NCBI RefSeq assembly: GCF_949769285.1
Contig: NZ_OX458331.1
Span: forward strand, 1,550,001 to 1,614,000
DNA length: 64,000 nt
Reading direction: 5' to 3'
From: Anaerococcus sp. Marseille-Q7828
Lineage (GTDB): Bacteria; Bacillota; Clostridia; Tissierellales; Peptoniphilaceae
In this document: positions 8,446-23,334 of the stretch, one piece after another
Position numbering within the stretch: the first letter of the stretch is position 1
How the letters are laid out: each line of letters begins with the position of its first letter
Notes under the pieces: model-generated
What the model was told of the DNA's origin: nothing
Seen by the model: the letters and a program-made list of their open reading frames with translations, nothing else
Database searches by the model: none
Made by a program: the position numbers and the translations under genes

Positions 8446-9813
8446 CTATTTTGTTGTTTCTAATACTATATTTATTGCTTTATCTATGTCAGTGTTTGGG
8501 TTTAAAAATGCTAATCTTAAGATTACTTCCCCATCTATACTTGATGGAATACACAAAATCTTTCCTTCTAGGGCCAAATCATTTGACCATTTTGCGTAAT
8601 CGTTAAGTTCCCAGCCCGTTCTTTTAAAGACTACTATTGATAAAGTTGGTTCCATTACCAATTCTAAGTGGTCACTATCTTTAATGGCTTGTGCACATTT
8701 CTTTGCGTTGGCAATGCATTTTTCAATAGCTTCAGAATATTTTTTGCTACCATAGGTTGCCAATGAATACCAAAGTGGGAGTCCTCTTGTTCTTCTAGAT
8801 AAATGAATAGCCATATCAGATGGATTGCTTTGGCTATGATCAACTCCTTCAAGGTATTCTGCATGTTGTGAGAAAGTATTGTAAACTCTCTTAGGATCTC
8901 TATAAATCAAACAACAGCAATCGTATGGAGCAAACAGCCATTTATGTGGATCTACGATAAAAGAATCTGCATTTTCTATACCTTTATATAAGTCCCTCAC
9001 ACTTGGAGCTAATATTCCAGCCCCACCATAGGCACCATCTATATGTAGCCATATGCCATATTCTTTGCAAACCTTGCTGATAGAATCAATATCATCAATT
9101 GTTCCTGTGTTTGTAGTACCACAAGTTGCAACAACTGCGAATACCCCATCATTAGCTTCTATCAATTTCTTAACAGATTCACCAGTCATCCTGGCTTTAT
9201 CATCTGTATCTGCTATTAAAACATCTACATCCAAGACTTTTGCAATAGTTCTAACTGATGAATGTGTGTCCTTTGATATGATTAGTTTGTAGCCTTCACT
9301 AGGTCTTCCCTTTGGATAGATATTTTCAGCTTCCCATTTATTTTTTGCATTATCTCTAGCACAAGCTAGAGCAGAAAGATTGCCATAAGTTCCTCCGGAT
9401 ACAAAAGTTCCAATAGCTTCCTCTGGCCAGCCAAGATTTTCTTTAAGCCAATCTACCACTTGATTTTCTGCATAAATAGCACCAGCTCCATTTTCCCATA
9501 TACCACCAAATACATTAGCTGCAGAAACAACCTCATCAAAGGCAACTGCTGCCCTAGTAGGAGCACATGGAATATAAGCAAAATTCATAGGATCATCTGC
9601 TGAGCGTGTGGCCTTATTTAGACTTTCAAAAATATTTAAAGCTTCCTTTGGACCAATACCATCCTCTGTGATAGTATCGCCAACTGTATGCCTCAACTCT
9701 TTGGCTGAAAGAGCGGTGGTTTTAGGATCCGAACCAGAAACCGTCCTCTCCTTAGCCCAATTCAAAGCCAATTCCACAGATTCTTCTTCATAATTCCAAA
9801 ATTTATTATCCAT
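8446..9813 (-). CDS. PLP-dependent group II amino-acid decarboxylase
   Basis: 455 aa. THSS at 183-186 (cofactor-stacking His184), HIDGAYGG (257-264, Asp259 holding the pyridine nitrogen) and DPHKW (288-292, Schiff-base Lys291) are the diagnostic motifs of the aromatic-amino-acid/glutamate/diaminobutyrate decarboxylase family. Length is close to the bacterial aromatic decarboxylases (about 480). The substrate cannot be read from the sequence. The product would be a biogenic amine. No transporter neighbour is seen. It is transcribed alone between two terminators. Confidence 0.85.
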   Translation of the reverse strand: MDNKFWNYEEESVELALNWAKERTVSGSDPKTTALSAKELRHTVGDTITEDGIGPKEALNIFESLNKATRSADDPMNFAYIPCAPTRAAVAFDEVVSAANVFGGIWENGAGAIYAENQVVDWLKENLGWPEEAIGTFVSGGTYGNLSALACARDNAKNKWEAENIYPKGRPSEGYKLIISKDTHSSVRTIAKVLDVDVLIADTDDKARMTGESVKKLIEANDGVFAVVATCGTTNTGTIDDIDSISKVCKEYGIWLHIDGAYGGAGILAPSVRDLYKGIENADSFIVDPHKWLFAPYDCCCLIYRDPKRVYNTFSQHAEYLEGVDHSQSNPSDMAIHLSRRTRGLPLWYSLATYGSKKYSEAIEKCIANAKKCAQAIKDSDHLELVMEPTLSIVVFKRTGWELNDYAKWSNDLALEGKILCIPSSIDGEVILRLAFLNPNTDIDKAINIVLETTK

Positions 9814-9979
9814 AATTCACCTCAAATATTAAGATTAATGGTTTTTAAAACAAACCCCTTACTAGTAAAATACATAAAAATTCAAAACTACGCAAGCACA
9901 CGGTATGAATCACTAAAGTAATATGAATAAAATATTCTATTATTTTTAAGAGGATAATGTACAAAAATAATTCATAATA

Positions 9980-10022
9980 AAAAATAGTTTTAGAAAACAA
10001 TTGTAAATCTAAAACTATTTTT
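9980..10022 (-). terminator. intrinsic terminator after the S41 protease gene
   Basis: A perfect 15-bp stem (9980-9994 with 10008-10022) and 13-base loop. The minus-strand stem ends in a run of U, about 60 bases past the stop at 10084. Confidence 0.8.
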
Positions 10023-10083
10023 AATCATGGTATCCATATCAAAATGACACTGAAAGTAGAGCTACTGAATATAATAAGTAAAA

Positions 10084-11382
10084 TTATACAATCCCCGCAT
10101 CCTTAATAACAGCCTTTATGATTTCTTGCTCTTTTAATGGTTTTGTAGTTGTTGTAAAGTCTTCTTTAACTTCTATATCTGGTTTTGTTTTGTCTAGTTC
10201 ATTTATTGATCCAGATTCTGTTAGACCTAGACCATCTGAAAATCTTAATACATATCCAGTTCTTGGCAGGTCAACTTGCAAAGGATCAAAGCCTATACCA
10301 TCTCCCCCAGTCCTTGTGCCGACTAGTTTTGCTAGTTTTGTTTCTTTGCAAAACGATGCGAGCATTTCAGCTGATGAATACACTCCCTCATCTACCAATA
10401 GATAAATATTTCCTTTAAAACCAATTGTATTCTCATCGGCGTCTACATAGTCTTCATAGGATAGATAGTAATCAAAGTCCTTCAATATATCTTTTGTTTT
10501 TTCATCAAAATCACAGTTTTTTACAAAAGAGTCTGTATCTGGCCTGTAGCCTTCTTGTTTTATGGCTTTGCTATTAATCTCACCCGATTTTATAAAACTA
10601 TAGTTTATTGTTTGGTAGTTTTGATTAATTATTTGGGGTAGTAGAAATTCTTGCCAGTATCTAGAATCTCCTCCCCCATTTCCCCTAATGTCTATAATTA
10701 AATTAGGATAATTTTTGATTTCTTGTAAAAATTTTGTTAAAGTTATTTCATCATTTTTTCTATACAAATCTTCGAGCATAGAATTTACTTTCATATAGGC
10801 AAGCTGATCTTTTATTATTATATCGGTTGTTAGATTATCAATATCTGATGAATCCTCACTAGGATTATCTATGTTTTCTTTTATGTATTTTTTTATGCTT
10901 TGATTATTGATGTTGTATCTTTTTCTAACATTTTCTTTCTCATATATCTTAGAAAAATCGTGACGCCAATCAGCGTTAGCTGTGTGATAATAGCTTATGT
11001 ATAAGGTCATGGCAAATGACTCATCAATTAATCCTGTATGCCAATTATTTAGATCTCTTAAAACGTCATTCATTCTATTATAAAAATCTGAGTCACTTTT
11101 AGATTCTTTTATGTAATCTTCATAATCTTTTTTATTATCAAGCCAATCTATACCATATGCCATTTTATTAATTTCAAAAAAAGGATAATATTTTTCTAAT
11201 GTGTCATAAGCATAGTTAAAATCATACAAATAATCTTCAGTAGTTAGGTTAAATTCACTACTGTCAATTTCTTTTAAGTTTATTGTATTTATGTCATTAG
11301 CTTTATTTTGATTAATATTGTTTACAAATGCTATTATTACTATTAAAATAGGGATAATTATAAGTAATTTTCTTTTCTTCAT
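10084..11382 (-). CDS. membrane-anchored S41-family serine peptidase
   Basis: 432 aa. Residues 4-22 form one hydrophobic segment, a signal anchor or signal peptide, so the protein is exported. IDIRGNGGG (230-238) and VYSSAEML (334-341, nucleophile Ser336 or 337) followed by LVGTRTGG are the S41 (C-terminal processing peptidase) active-site blocks. The N-terminal 190 residues resemble the helical N-domain of extracellular S41 members; no PDZ domain is obvious. It is monocistronic, with its own terminator. Substrate unknown. Confidence 0.8.
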   Translation of the reverse strand: MKKRKLLIIIPILIVIIAFVNNINQNKANDINTINLKEIDSSEFNLTTEDYLYDFNYAYDTLEKYYPFFEINKMAYGIDWLDNKKDYEDYIKESKSDSDFYNRMNDVLRDLNNWHTGLIDESFAMTLYISYYHTANADWRHDFSKIYEKENVRKRYNINNQSIKKYIKENIDNPSEDSSDIDNLTTDIIIKDQLAYMKVNSMLEDLYRKNDEITLTKFLQEIKNYPNLIIDIRGNGGGDSRYWQEFLLPQIINQNYQTINYSFIKSGEINSKAIKQEGYRPDTDSFVKNCDFDEKTKDILKDFDYYLSYEDYVDADENTIGFKGNIYLLVDEGVYSSAEMLASFCKETKLAKLVGTRTGGDGIGFDPLQVDLPRTGYVLRFSDGLGLTESGSINELDKTKPDIEVKEDFTTTTKPLKEQEIIKAVIKDAGIV

Positions 11383-11451
11383 AGAGGCTCCTAGGTATAT
11401 TATCAGATGATTTTTATATACTAATTATAATAAAATTGCAGATATAATAAA

Positions 11452-11489
11452 AGCAAGCAATTAATAATTTTTTCATTAAAATGCTTGCT
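11452..11489 (-). terminator. probable terminator, with short coding remnant upstream
   Basis: AGCAAGCA (11452-11459) pairs with TGCTTGCT (11482-11489), and the minus strand continues into TTTTATTATA. Between it and the stop at 11580, a 23-codon open stretch (ending near 11502, EGEELRKIITDLF...) without a start looks like a gene-end remnant. Confidence 0.5.
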
Positions 11490-11579
11490 AAATGAATTTA
11501 TTTAATATTGTGCTTTTCCATTCTTTGTTGAAATAAATCTGTGATTATTTTCCTAAGTTCTTCGCCTTCTTATATAAAA

Positions 11580-12353
11580 TTATAAATCTTTTGATTTTTT
11601 AATCCAATCATTATTAGAAATTAATTCATTATGTATTTTATCAAATTCTTCTTTTGTTGTGTATATGCTGATTTCTCTAGAAGTAAATATTACCTTGTAA
11701 TTAAAAGTAAAATTATCTAACAATAACTCCGATAATTTTAAATAAGTTCTTTTATTGATAAATATTTCAATATCTATCAAATCCTTAATTAACGAAAAAT
11801 GTCTTGTTGAATGAAAATGCTCACCAAAATCATTATATATACTATTAAAAAATAAGGCATCTTCTTCATAAAAGAAAGAAGCAAAATCTTTAAAAATATA
11901 GAGTTCATCAGTATTCCATTGATTTAATCGTTTCTTTGCTAGTGGATACGCTCCACCAATAGGATCTGCAGGAAAGGGACAATTATTGGCTTCAGTTAAT
12001 ATATATCCATAATGTTTCCCTAAGCAAAGTACATGATAAGCTACTATATAATAAACTTTATCAACTACTTCTCTATTATTTATTATATGCAATATAAAAG
12101 AAATATATTCTCGCGTTAATCTTTCCTCGAATGATTTAACATCTATTCTAAAATGACCAATCCTAGGTTGAAGAAGTACACCACTAAGTTTATTAACACT
12201 TTTATTATTATAGATGAAGTTTTCATTAAGTTCTGGGGTTATTAATATAAAATCCGAAAGATTATATTTGTATGAAAGAGATATAATTTCTAATTTTAGG
12301 TCTGTATTGTTACTTAAATAATCATCTATATAATTTTTTGTAATATTTTCCAT
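11580..12353 (-). CDS. hypothetical protein
   Basis: 257 aa from the ATG at 12353, chosen because AAAGGA lies 7 bases upstream; the longer frame to 12410 would overlap the DUF523 gene by 26 bases. I do not recognise a family. It is soluble and mixed alpha/beta. A central cluster with CLGKHYGYILTEANNCPFP and DPIGGAYPLAKKR (about 112-140) is the part most likely to be conserved. It lies directly downstream of the DUF523 gene and is probably cotranscribed. Confidence 0.6.
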   Translation of the reverse strand: MENITKNYIDDYLSNNTDLKLEIISLSYKYNLSDFILITPELNENFIYNNKSVNKLSGVLLQPRIGHFRIDVKSFEERLTREYISFILHIINNREVVDKVYYIVAYHVLCLGKHYGYILTEANNCPFPADPIGGAYPLAKKRLNQWNTDELYIFKDFASFFYEEDALFFNSIYNDFGEHFHSTRHFSLIKDLIDIEIFINKRTYLKLSELLLDNFTFNYKVIFTSREISIYTTKEEFDKIHNELISNNDWIKKSKDL

Positions 12354-12384
12354 AATTAATCCTTTATTTTCATATGCCTTTAAA

Positions 12385-12807
12385 TCAGTCGTACAAATCT
12401 TCAACATCAATTACATCTATACCATTGTCTACAAGAAGTTTTGCAAATACTCCTTTTCCATCTATTAATTTACCCGAAAATGAACCATCATATATATTAT
12501 TTACTCCGCAAGATGGACTTCTTGATTGGAGGATTACTAAATCCACTTGATTGTCAATAACTTTATCCAAGGCTATTTGAGCACCTTTTTTGAATTCATA
12601 GTCTACTGATGATCCATTTTCCAATTTGACTTCTCCATCGACAATCTCTGCCGGCTTTCTAGGTATGGGTAGGCCTCCTAATACTTCTGGGCATATGCTT
12701 ATAACTTCCTTGCCTTTTAGGAATTCTACTAATTTTTTACTATAGTTATTGCCTCCGTTGTATTTGCAATTTTCACCTAATAGGCAAGCACTGACTGCTA
12801 TTTTCAT
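12385..12807 (-). CDS. DUF523 family protein
   Basis: 140 aa, full length for DUF523 (YbbK-type). SACLLGENCKYNGGNN (6-21), CPEVLGGLPIPRKPAE (39-54) and the SRSPSCGV block (about 95-102) are the three conserved cysteine-bearing motifs. The cysteines suggest metal or sulfur chemistry, but no biochemical role is established for the family. Confidence 0.85.
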   Translation of the reverse strand: MKIAVSACLLGENCKYNGGNNYSKKLVEFLKGKEVISICPEVLGGLPIPRKPAEIVDGEVKLENGSSVDYEFKKGAQIALDKVIDNQVDLVILQSRSPSCGVNNIYDGSFSGKLIDGKGVFAKLLVDNGIDVIDVEDLYD

Positions 12808-12844
12808 AGGTTTCCTTTCAATTATATTATGCTCTAATTATAAA

Positions 12845-13603
12845 CTACTTTTTGTTAACAACAAATCTACATTTTGGATAGTTTGAGCAACCGATAAATT
12901 CTCCGTATTTGCCCTTTCTTTCAACTAGTTGACCACCGCATCTTGGGCAAATGTTTTGTTTGATTTTTTCTTCATTAGCTTTTTTTATCTTCTTTATATC
13001 TCTAGTATGAGAGAAATCACTTTGATATGATTTATTTTTCTCTATTATTTTTTCAATATTTTTCACTTCATCAAAAGATATTACTTCTTCGGTGGATAAG
13101 GATTTAATAACATTACTTACATATGCTATTTTACAGACTTTTGCATTATTAACCTCAATTGAATCTAAGTTAGCTTCTCCAGAAAAGGCAATTATAGAAT
13201 GATATACCATGTCTGGATAATATGGTTTTAATATTGCTTCCAGTGCTTTAATATGGGCATAGTTTTGGAAAATTGGATTCATAAAATAATATTTTTTACC
13301 AGATAGGTTTTGAGTCCACTGGTTTGAGAATTCTTTACCATAGATCTTGCCCTTATATCCCTTAGTTTCAATGCAAAATATTCCATAACAAGATATTACA
13401 ATATGATCTATTTGAGTAGTTTTTGTATTATCGCTTGGGTTCTTAAGCTTTATATCATGAAGTTTGATATATTTATCCCTGTCCAAATCTTTGATTAAAA
13501 GAGCTGTAGCAAGTTCCCCTATATCTCCCTTAAATTTGGATCGAAAGACAGTTACTAATAAAATACATCCTATAAAAAATGCAATTGATAATTTCAATGC
13601 CAT
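12845..13603 (-). CDS. membrane-anchored NERD nuclease-related protein with zinc ribbon
   Basis: 252 aa. An N-terminal membrane segment (4-22) is followed by a NERD domain, with IDHIVIS and FCIETKGYKGKIYG (about 77-96) holding the D...ExK nuclease-like residues. The C-terminus CPRCGG...GCSNYPKC (about 219-245) is the C4 zinc ribbon typical of topoisomerase I tails, a common NERD partner. A DNA-processing role is inferred from the domains. Confidence 0.85.
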   Translation of the reverse strand: MALKLSIAFFIGCILLVTVFRSKFKGDIGELATALLIKDLDRDKYIKLHDIKLKNPSDNTKTTQIDHIVISCYGIFCIETKGYKGKIYGKEFSNQWTQNLSGKKYYFMNPIFQNYAHIKALEAILKPYYPDMVYHSIIAFSGEANLDSIEVNNAKVCKIAYVSNVIKSLSTEEVISFDEVKNIEKIIEKNKSYQSDFSHTRDIKKIKKANEEKIKQNICPRCGGQLVERKGKYGEFIGCSNYPKCRFVVNKK

Positions 13604-13650
13604 AATATCTCCTTGATAAGTTACATATCTGTTAGTACTATTCCTTATAT

Positions 13651-14178
13651 TTAATCTAATGTTATAAAATTTATCTCATATTTTAAGCTTTTTCTTTGTT
13701 GGTTAGTACCTTTCTTAGTAAAGTAATCCTCACTAACAACTCTACCACCACACTTTTCTGCCACGCGTTTTGATGCTATATTATCTTCGTTAACAAAAAT
13801 AGTTACTCTTTCGGCTCCTTTGCTTTTGGAGTATCCTATCAAGCCTTTTGCAATTTCAGTTGCATATCCCTTGCCCCATAAATCTTTGTGCACACAATAT
13901 GCTATATCATAGACTTTATCATCATCAGTTTTAATAAAACTGCAAGTACCTACCCTTTCCAAAGTATCTCTAAACACTGGTATCAGATAGCAACACTCCT
14001 CATCATCGCCCAATTTTTCTAGTTCTTTAAGATATTCCTGGTCTATCTCATATTTCACCTCATCTGGAAGATACTCTCCGATTTCTGGATCATTCCAAAT
14101 TTTATATGCCCAGAGAGCATCCTCTTTGGTAAATCCTCTGATTAATAACCTAGGCGTTTCAATATTTTCAATTTTCAT
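13651..14178 (-). CDS. GNAT acetyltransferase, RimJ/RimL type
   Basis: 175 aa. It begins IETPRLLIRGFTKEDA, the RimJ/RimL opening. WGKGYATEIAKGLI (about 112-125) is the acetyl-CoA loop, and NIASKRVAEKCGG the last helix. The family acetylates protein N-termini or small amines. It lies 19 bases downstream of the elaA-like gene. Confidence 0.85.
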   Translation of the reverse strand: MKIENIETPRLLIRGFTKEDALWAYKIWNDPEIGEYLPDEVKYEIDQEYLKELEKLGDDEECCYLIPVFRDTLERVGTCSFIKTDDDKVYDIAYCVHKDLWGKGYATEIAKGLIGYSKSKGAERVTIFVNEDNIASKRVAEKCGGRVVSEDYFTKKGTNQQRKSLKYEINFITLD

Positions 14179-14197
14179 AATTTTCCTTTAAATATTT

Positions 14198-14644
14198 TTA
14201 TTTATCTTTGATTACTAGTCTCATCTTTATGTGGGCAATATCATCGAGCAAAAATTCATCAGAAATTTGTACAAAACCCAGATTTTCATAAAATTCTTTG
14301 GCATAGCTTTGGGCTTCTATGTAAATAGCATCGGCATTAAAAAATTCTTTTGCTGCTTTTATCCCTTCCTTTAAGACCAAAGTTCCAAGGCCTTTGCGTC
14401 TTTTCTTTGCTATGACTCTGCCTATTGCAACATCTTCACTTTCAACTCCCCTGTCTAAAACACGTAGATATGCTACAATTTCATCTCCATCTTTTATGTA
14501 AACGTGTATAGCATCTTGATCAAGGTTATCAATCTCTTGGTAAAGGCACTCCTGCTCTAGGACAAATACATCAAACCTAAGTTTCAAAATACCGTACAAT
14601 TCATTGGTATCAAGTCCGCTAAAACGTTTTCTATAAAATTCCAT
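14198..14644 (-). CDS. ElaA-type GNAT acetyltransferase
   Basis: 148 aa. The order LYGILKLRFDVFVLEQECLYQE (about 17-38), D-QDAIHVY, AYLRVLDRG, AIGRVIAKKRRKGLGT and FYENLGF is the ElaA family signature. The start ATG has no strong Shine-Dalgarno beyond AGAGGTGA. Substrate unknown. Confidence 0.85.
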   Translation of the reverse strand: MEFYRKRFSGLDTNELYGILKLRFDVFVLEQECLYQEIDNLDQDAIHVYIKDGDEIVAYLRVLDRGVESEDVAIGRVIAKKRRKGLGTLVLKEGIKAAKEFFNADAIYIEAQSYAKEFYENLGFVQISDEFLLDDIAHIKMRLVIKDK

Positions 14645-14739
14645 AATATCACCTCTCTAGAATATAAAGTAACTATTAAGTTAATACTATTATATCAAAT
14701 ATTGTTTATTTGGCGATTAAGTATAAAATTATAAATAAT

Positions 14740-14773
14740 AAAAAACCCGCCTAATAATTATCAGACGAGTTTT
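14740..14773 (-). terminator. terminator of the purine operon
   Basis: Arms 14742-14757 and 14758-14773 form a long hairpin on minus-strand RNA (AAAACUCGUCUGAUAA with UUAUUAGGCGGGUUUU, G-U pairs included), followed by six U, 10 bases after the purC stop. Confidence 0.9.
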
Positions 14774-14782
14774 ATAAAAATC

Positions 14783-15463
14783 TTAACCAAGCATAATTTT
14801 TTCAAGTTCAAGTGGTTCGATGTATTGGTCTCCCTTGTAGGCTCTCATATTTCCACCAGATATTTCATCTATTAGTGCAACCTTACCATCTTCTATCCTA
14901 CCAAATTCAAATTTGATATCGTATAAGTCTAGTCCCTTTTTAGCTAATTCTTCTTTAACTATTTCCCCAATATTTAAGGCTAAGTCTTTGAGTTCTTCGT
15001 ATTCTTCTTCTGTCATAATATTTAGTAATGCTAGGGCATCTTTTGTGATTAGTGGGTCATTTCTGTCATCATCTTTTAATGTGATTTCTACATATGGATC
15101 GATTTTTGTTCCATTTTCTATATATTTACCATATCTTCTAATAAAAGATCCTACTGCATAGTATCTAACTATTACTTCTACACCTTGACCAAATACTTCT
15201 GCTTTTTTGACAACTGCTTCATTTTTGTCTAAATCAGCTGATACAAAGTGAGTTGTAAGTCCCTTGTCATTTAGCTTTTCATAGAAGAATTTTGTCATCG
15301 CAACTGCTTGGTGGCCAGCACCTTCCATGGTTAGACCAACAGTATTTGCACCTGGATCAAATACACCGTCGTTGCCTGTAACATCATCTTTAAATTTTAA
15401 TAAATATTCTTCATCATTTAATTTGTAAACATCTTTTGTTTTTCCTGTGTATACTTTTTCCAT
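14783..15463 (-). CDS. purC: SAICAR synthetase
   Basis: 226 aa, the usual bacterial length. It catalyses ATP-dependent joining of aspartate to CAIR. VYTGKTKDVY (4-13) is the nucleotide loop, VRYYAVGSFIRRYG (99-112) and LYDIKFEFG, then DEISGGNMR (about 201-209), are family motifs. It is the last gene of the operon, 10 bases after purM and just before the terminator. Confidence 0.95.
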   Translation of the reverse strand: MEKVYTGKTKDVYKLNDEEYLLKFKDDVTGNDGVFDPGANTVGLTMEGAGHQAVAMTKFFYEKLNDKGLTTHFVSADLDKNEAVVKKAEVFGQGVEVIVRYYAVGSFIRRYGKYIENGTKIDPYVEITLKDDDRNDPLITKDALALLNIMTEEEYEELKDLALNIGEIVKEELAKKGLDLYDIKFEFGRIEDGKVALIDEISGGNMRAYKGDQYIEPLELEKIMLG

Positions 15464-15473
15464 ATCATGCTCC

Positions 15474-16493
15474 TTATAAATTAATTTTTATATCTTTATT
15501 TCCTTTTGTAACTTTACCTATTTTTCTAGCTTCATCGCCCAATAATTCCAAGGTTTTTTGCTCATATTCTGGGCTTACAAATACCACCATACCTATGCCC
15601 ATATTGAATGTATGGTACATTTCCTCAGTATCTATCTCGCCCCATTCTTGGATTTTTTTAAATATTGGATCTATTTCAAATTCACTAAGGTCAAATTCAA
15701 CTGACAAATCATCTTTTAGTACCCTTGGTACATTCTCATATAGGCCACCGCCTGTAATATTGGCAATAGCCTTAACTTCTACATTTTTAGTAAGATCTTT
15801 AATCTCTTTTGCATAGATTTTTGTTGGTGTAAGTAACTTTTCTCCAATACTTTGATTTTCATCAAATTGATCAGATGATTTTATACCAGCTTGTTCTAAT
15901 GCTGCTCTTACTAGAGAAAATCCATTACTATGAATACCAGAAGATTTTAGTCCTATGGCCACATCGCCTTCTTCTAAGTTTTCTCCAGTTATTATTTTTT
16001 CTTTATCAACAATTCCTACTGCAAAGCCTGCAAGGTCATAGTCATCTTCCTTGTATATGCCAGGCATTTCTGCTGTTTCTCCACCAATTAGTGCTGCACC
16101 TGAATCTAAACAGCCTTGGGCAACTCCACTTACTAAATCTGCCATTTTCTTTGGATTTAGTTTGCCAGTAGCTATATAATCTAAGAAAAACAGTGGCTTT
16201 GCCCCTTGGCAAATAATGTCATTTACACACATGGCTACACAGTCTATTCCAACTGTGTCATGCTTATCCATTTCCATTGCTAGTTTGATTTTTGTACCAA
16301 CTCCATCTGTGCCACTTAATAAAACTGGATTTTTCATACCAGTTAAATCAGGAAGAAAAGCACCTGCAAAACCACCTATGTCTGTTAGAACTTCTTTGCC
16401 ATGAGTTTTCTTCACAATTTGTTTGATAAGCTCTACTTCTTCGTAGCCCTTTTCCTTATCTACTCCCGCATCCTTGTATGTGAGTTTTGCCAT
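15474..16493 (-). CDS. purM: AIR synthetase (FGAM cyclo-ligase)
   Basis: 339 aa, full length. YKDAGVDKEKG (5-15), the ATP-grasping loop DGVGTKIKLA (63-72), GIDCVAMCVNDI, GGETAEMPG (137-145), SSGIHSNGFSLVR and AHITGGGL-type NITGGGLYENVPRVL are present. It converts FGAM to AIR. Its start shares one base with the purE stop (TAATG), a coupled arrangement. Confidence 0.95.
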   Translation of the reverse strand: MAKLTYKDAGVDKEKGYEEVELIKQIVKKTHGKEVLTDIGGFAGAFLPDLTGMKNPVLLSGTDGVGTKIKLAMEMDKHDTVGIDCVAMCVNDIICQGAKPLFFLDYIATGKLNPKKMADLVSGVAQGCLDSGAALIGGETAEMPGIYKEDDYDLAGFAVGIVDKEKIITGENLEEGDVAIGLKSSGIHSNGFSLVRAALEQAGIKSSDQFDENQSIGEKLLTPTKIYAKEIKDLTKNVEVKAIANITGGGLYENVPRVLKDDLSVEFDLSEFEIDPIFKKIQEWGEIDTEEMYHTFNMGIGMVVFVSPEYEQKTLELLGDEARKIGKVTKGNKDIKINL

Positions 16494-16969
16494 TATATTT
16501 CCCCAAGATTTTTGTCATCTTCTATAACTTTGTCTAGCATTTCTTTCTTGTGATCTTTTAATCTTTGAGAAAGATCTTCATCAGATAGAGCCAAGATTTG
16601 AATTGCTAATAGGGCTGCATTATCTCCACCATTTATAGCAACTGTTGCAACAGGAACTCCCTTTGGCATTTGTACCATGGAAAGAAGTGCGTCAAGTCCT
16701 GCAGTATTTGTTCCTCCGACTGGTAGGCCGATTACTGGTTTTATTGTCATTCCTGCCATAACTCCAGCAAGGTGAGCTGCCATTCCTGCTATGCCTATAT
16801 AAACTTTTGCATCATCGGCTGCCATTGTTTTTTCTAGGACATCTAGGGCACGGTGAGCAGAAATTACTGAAACTTTGTAATCTATATCAAATTTCTTTAA
16901 TATTTTAGTAACTTTCTTTGCAATTTCAACATCGCTTGCTGATCCCATTATTACTCTAACATCTGTCAT
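16493..16969 (-). CDS. purE: PurE, N5-CAIR mutase family; sequence fits class II AIR carboxylase
   Basis: 158 aa. GSASD (10-14) and SAHRALD (39-45) are the active-site motifs. The segment [12 protein letters not shown]...[12 protein letters not shown] (about 62-98) has AHLAG and GLDALLS where class I enzymes usually have HLPGM and NG(M/L)DSLLS. This matches my memory of the Treponema/animal-type class II, which carboxylates AIR with CO2 and needs no PurK. No purK is in this operon. The class call is an inference; PurE itself is certain. Confidence 0.92.
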   Translation of the reverse strand: MTDVRVIMGSASDVEIAKKVTKILKKFDIDYKVSVISAHRALDVLEKTMAADDAKVYIGIAGMAAHLAGVMAGMTIKPVIGLPVGGTNTAGLDALLSMVQMPKGVPVATVAINGGDNAALLAIQILALSDEDLSQRLKDHKKEMLDKVIEDDKNLGEI

Positions 16970-16978
16970 TTTTTCCTC

Positions 16979-23325
<6,347 letters not shown>

Positions 23326-23334
23326 TGATTCTCC

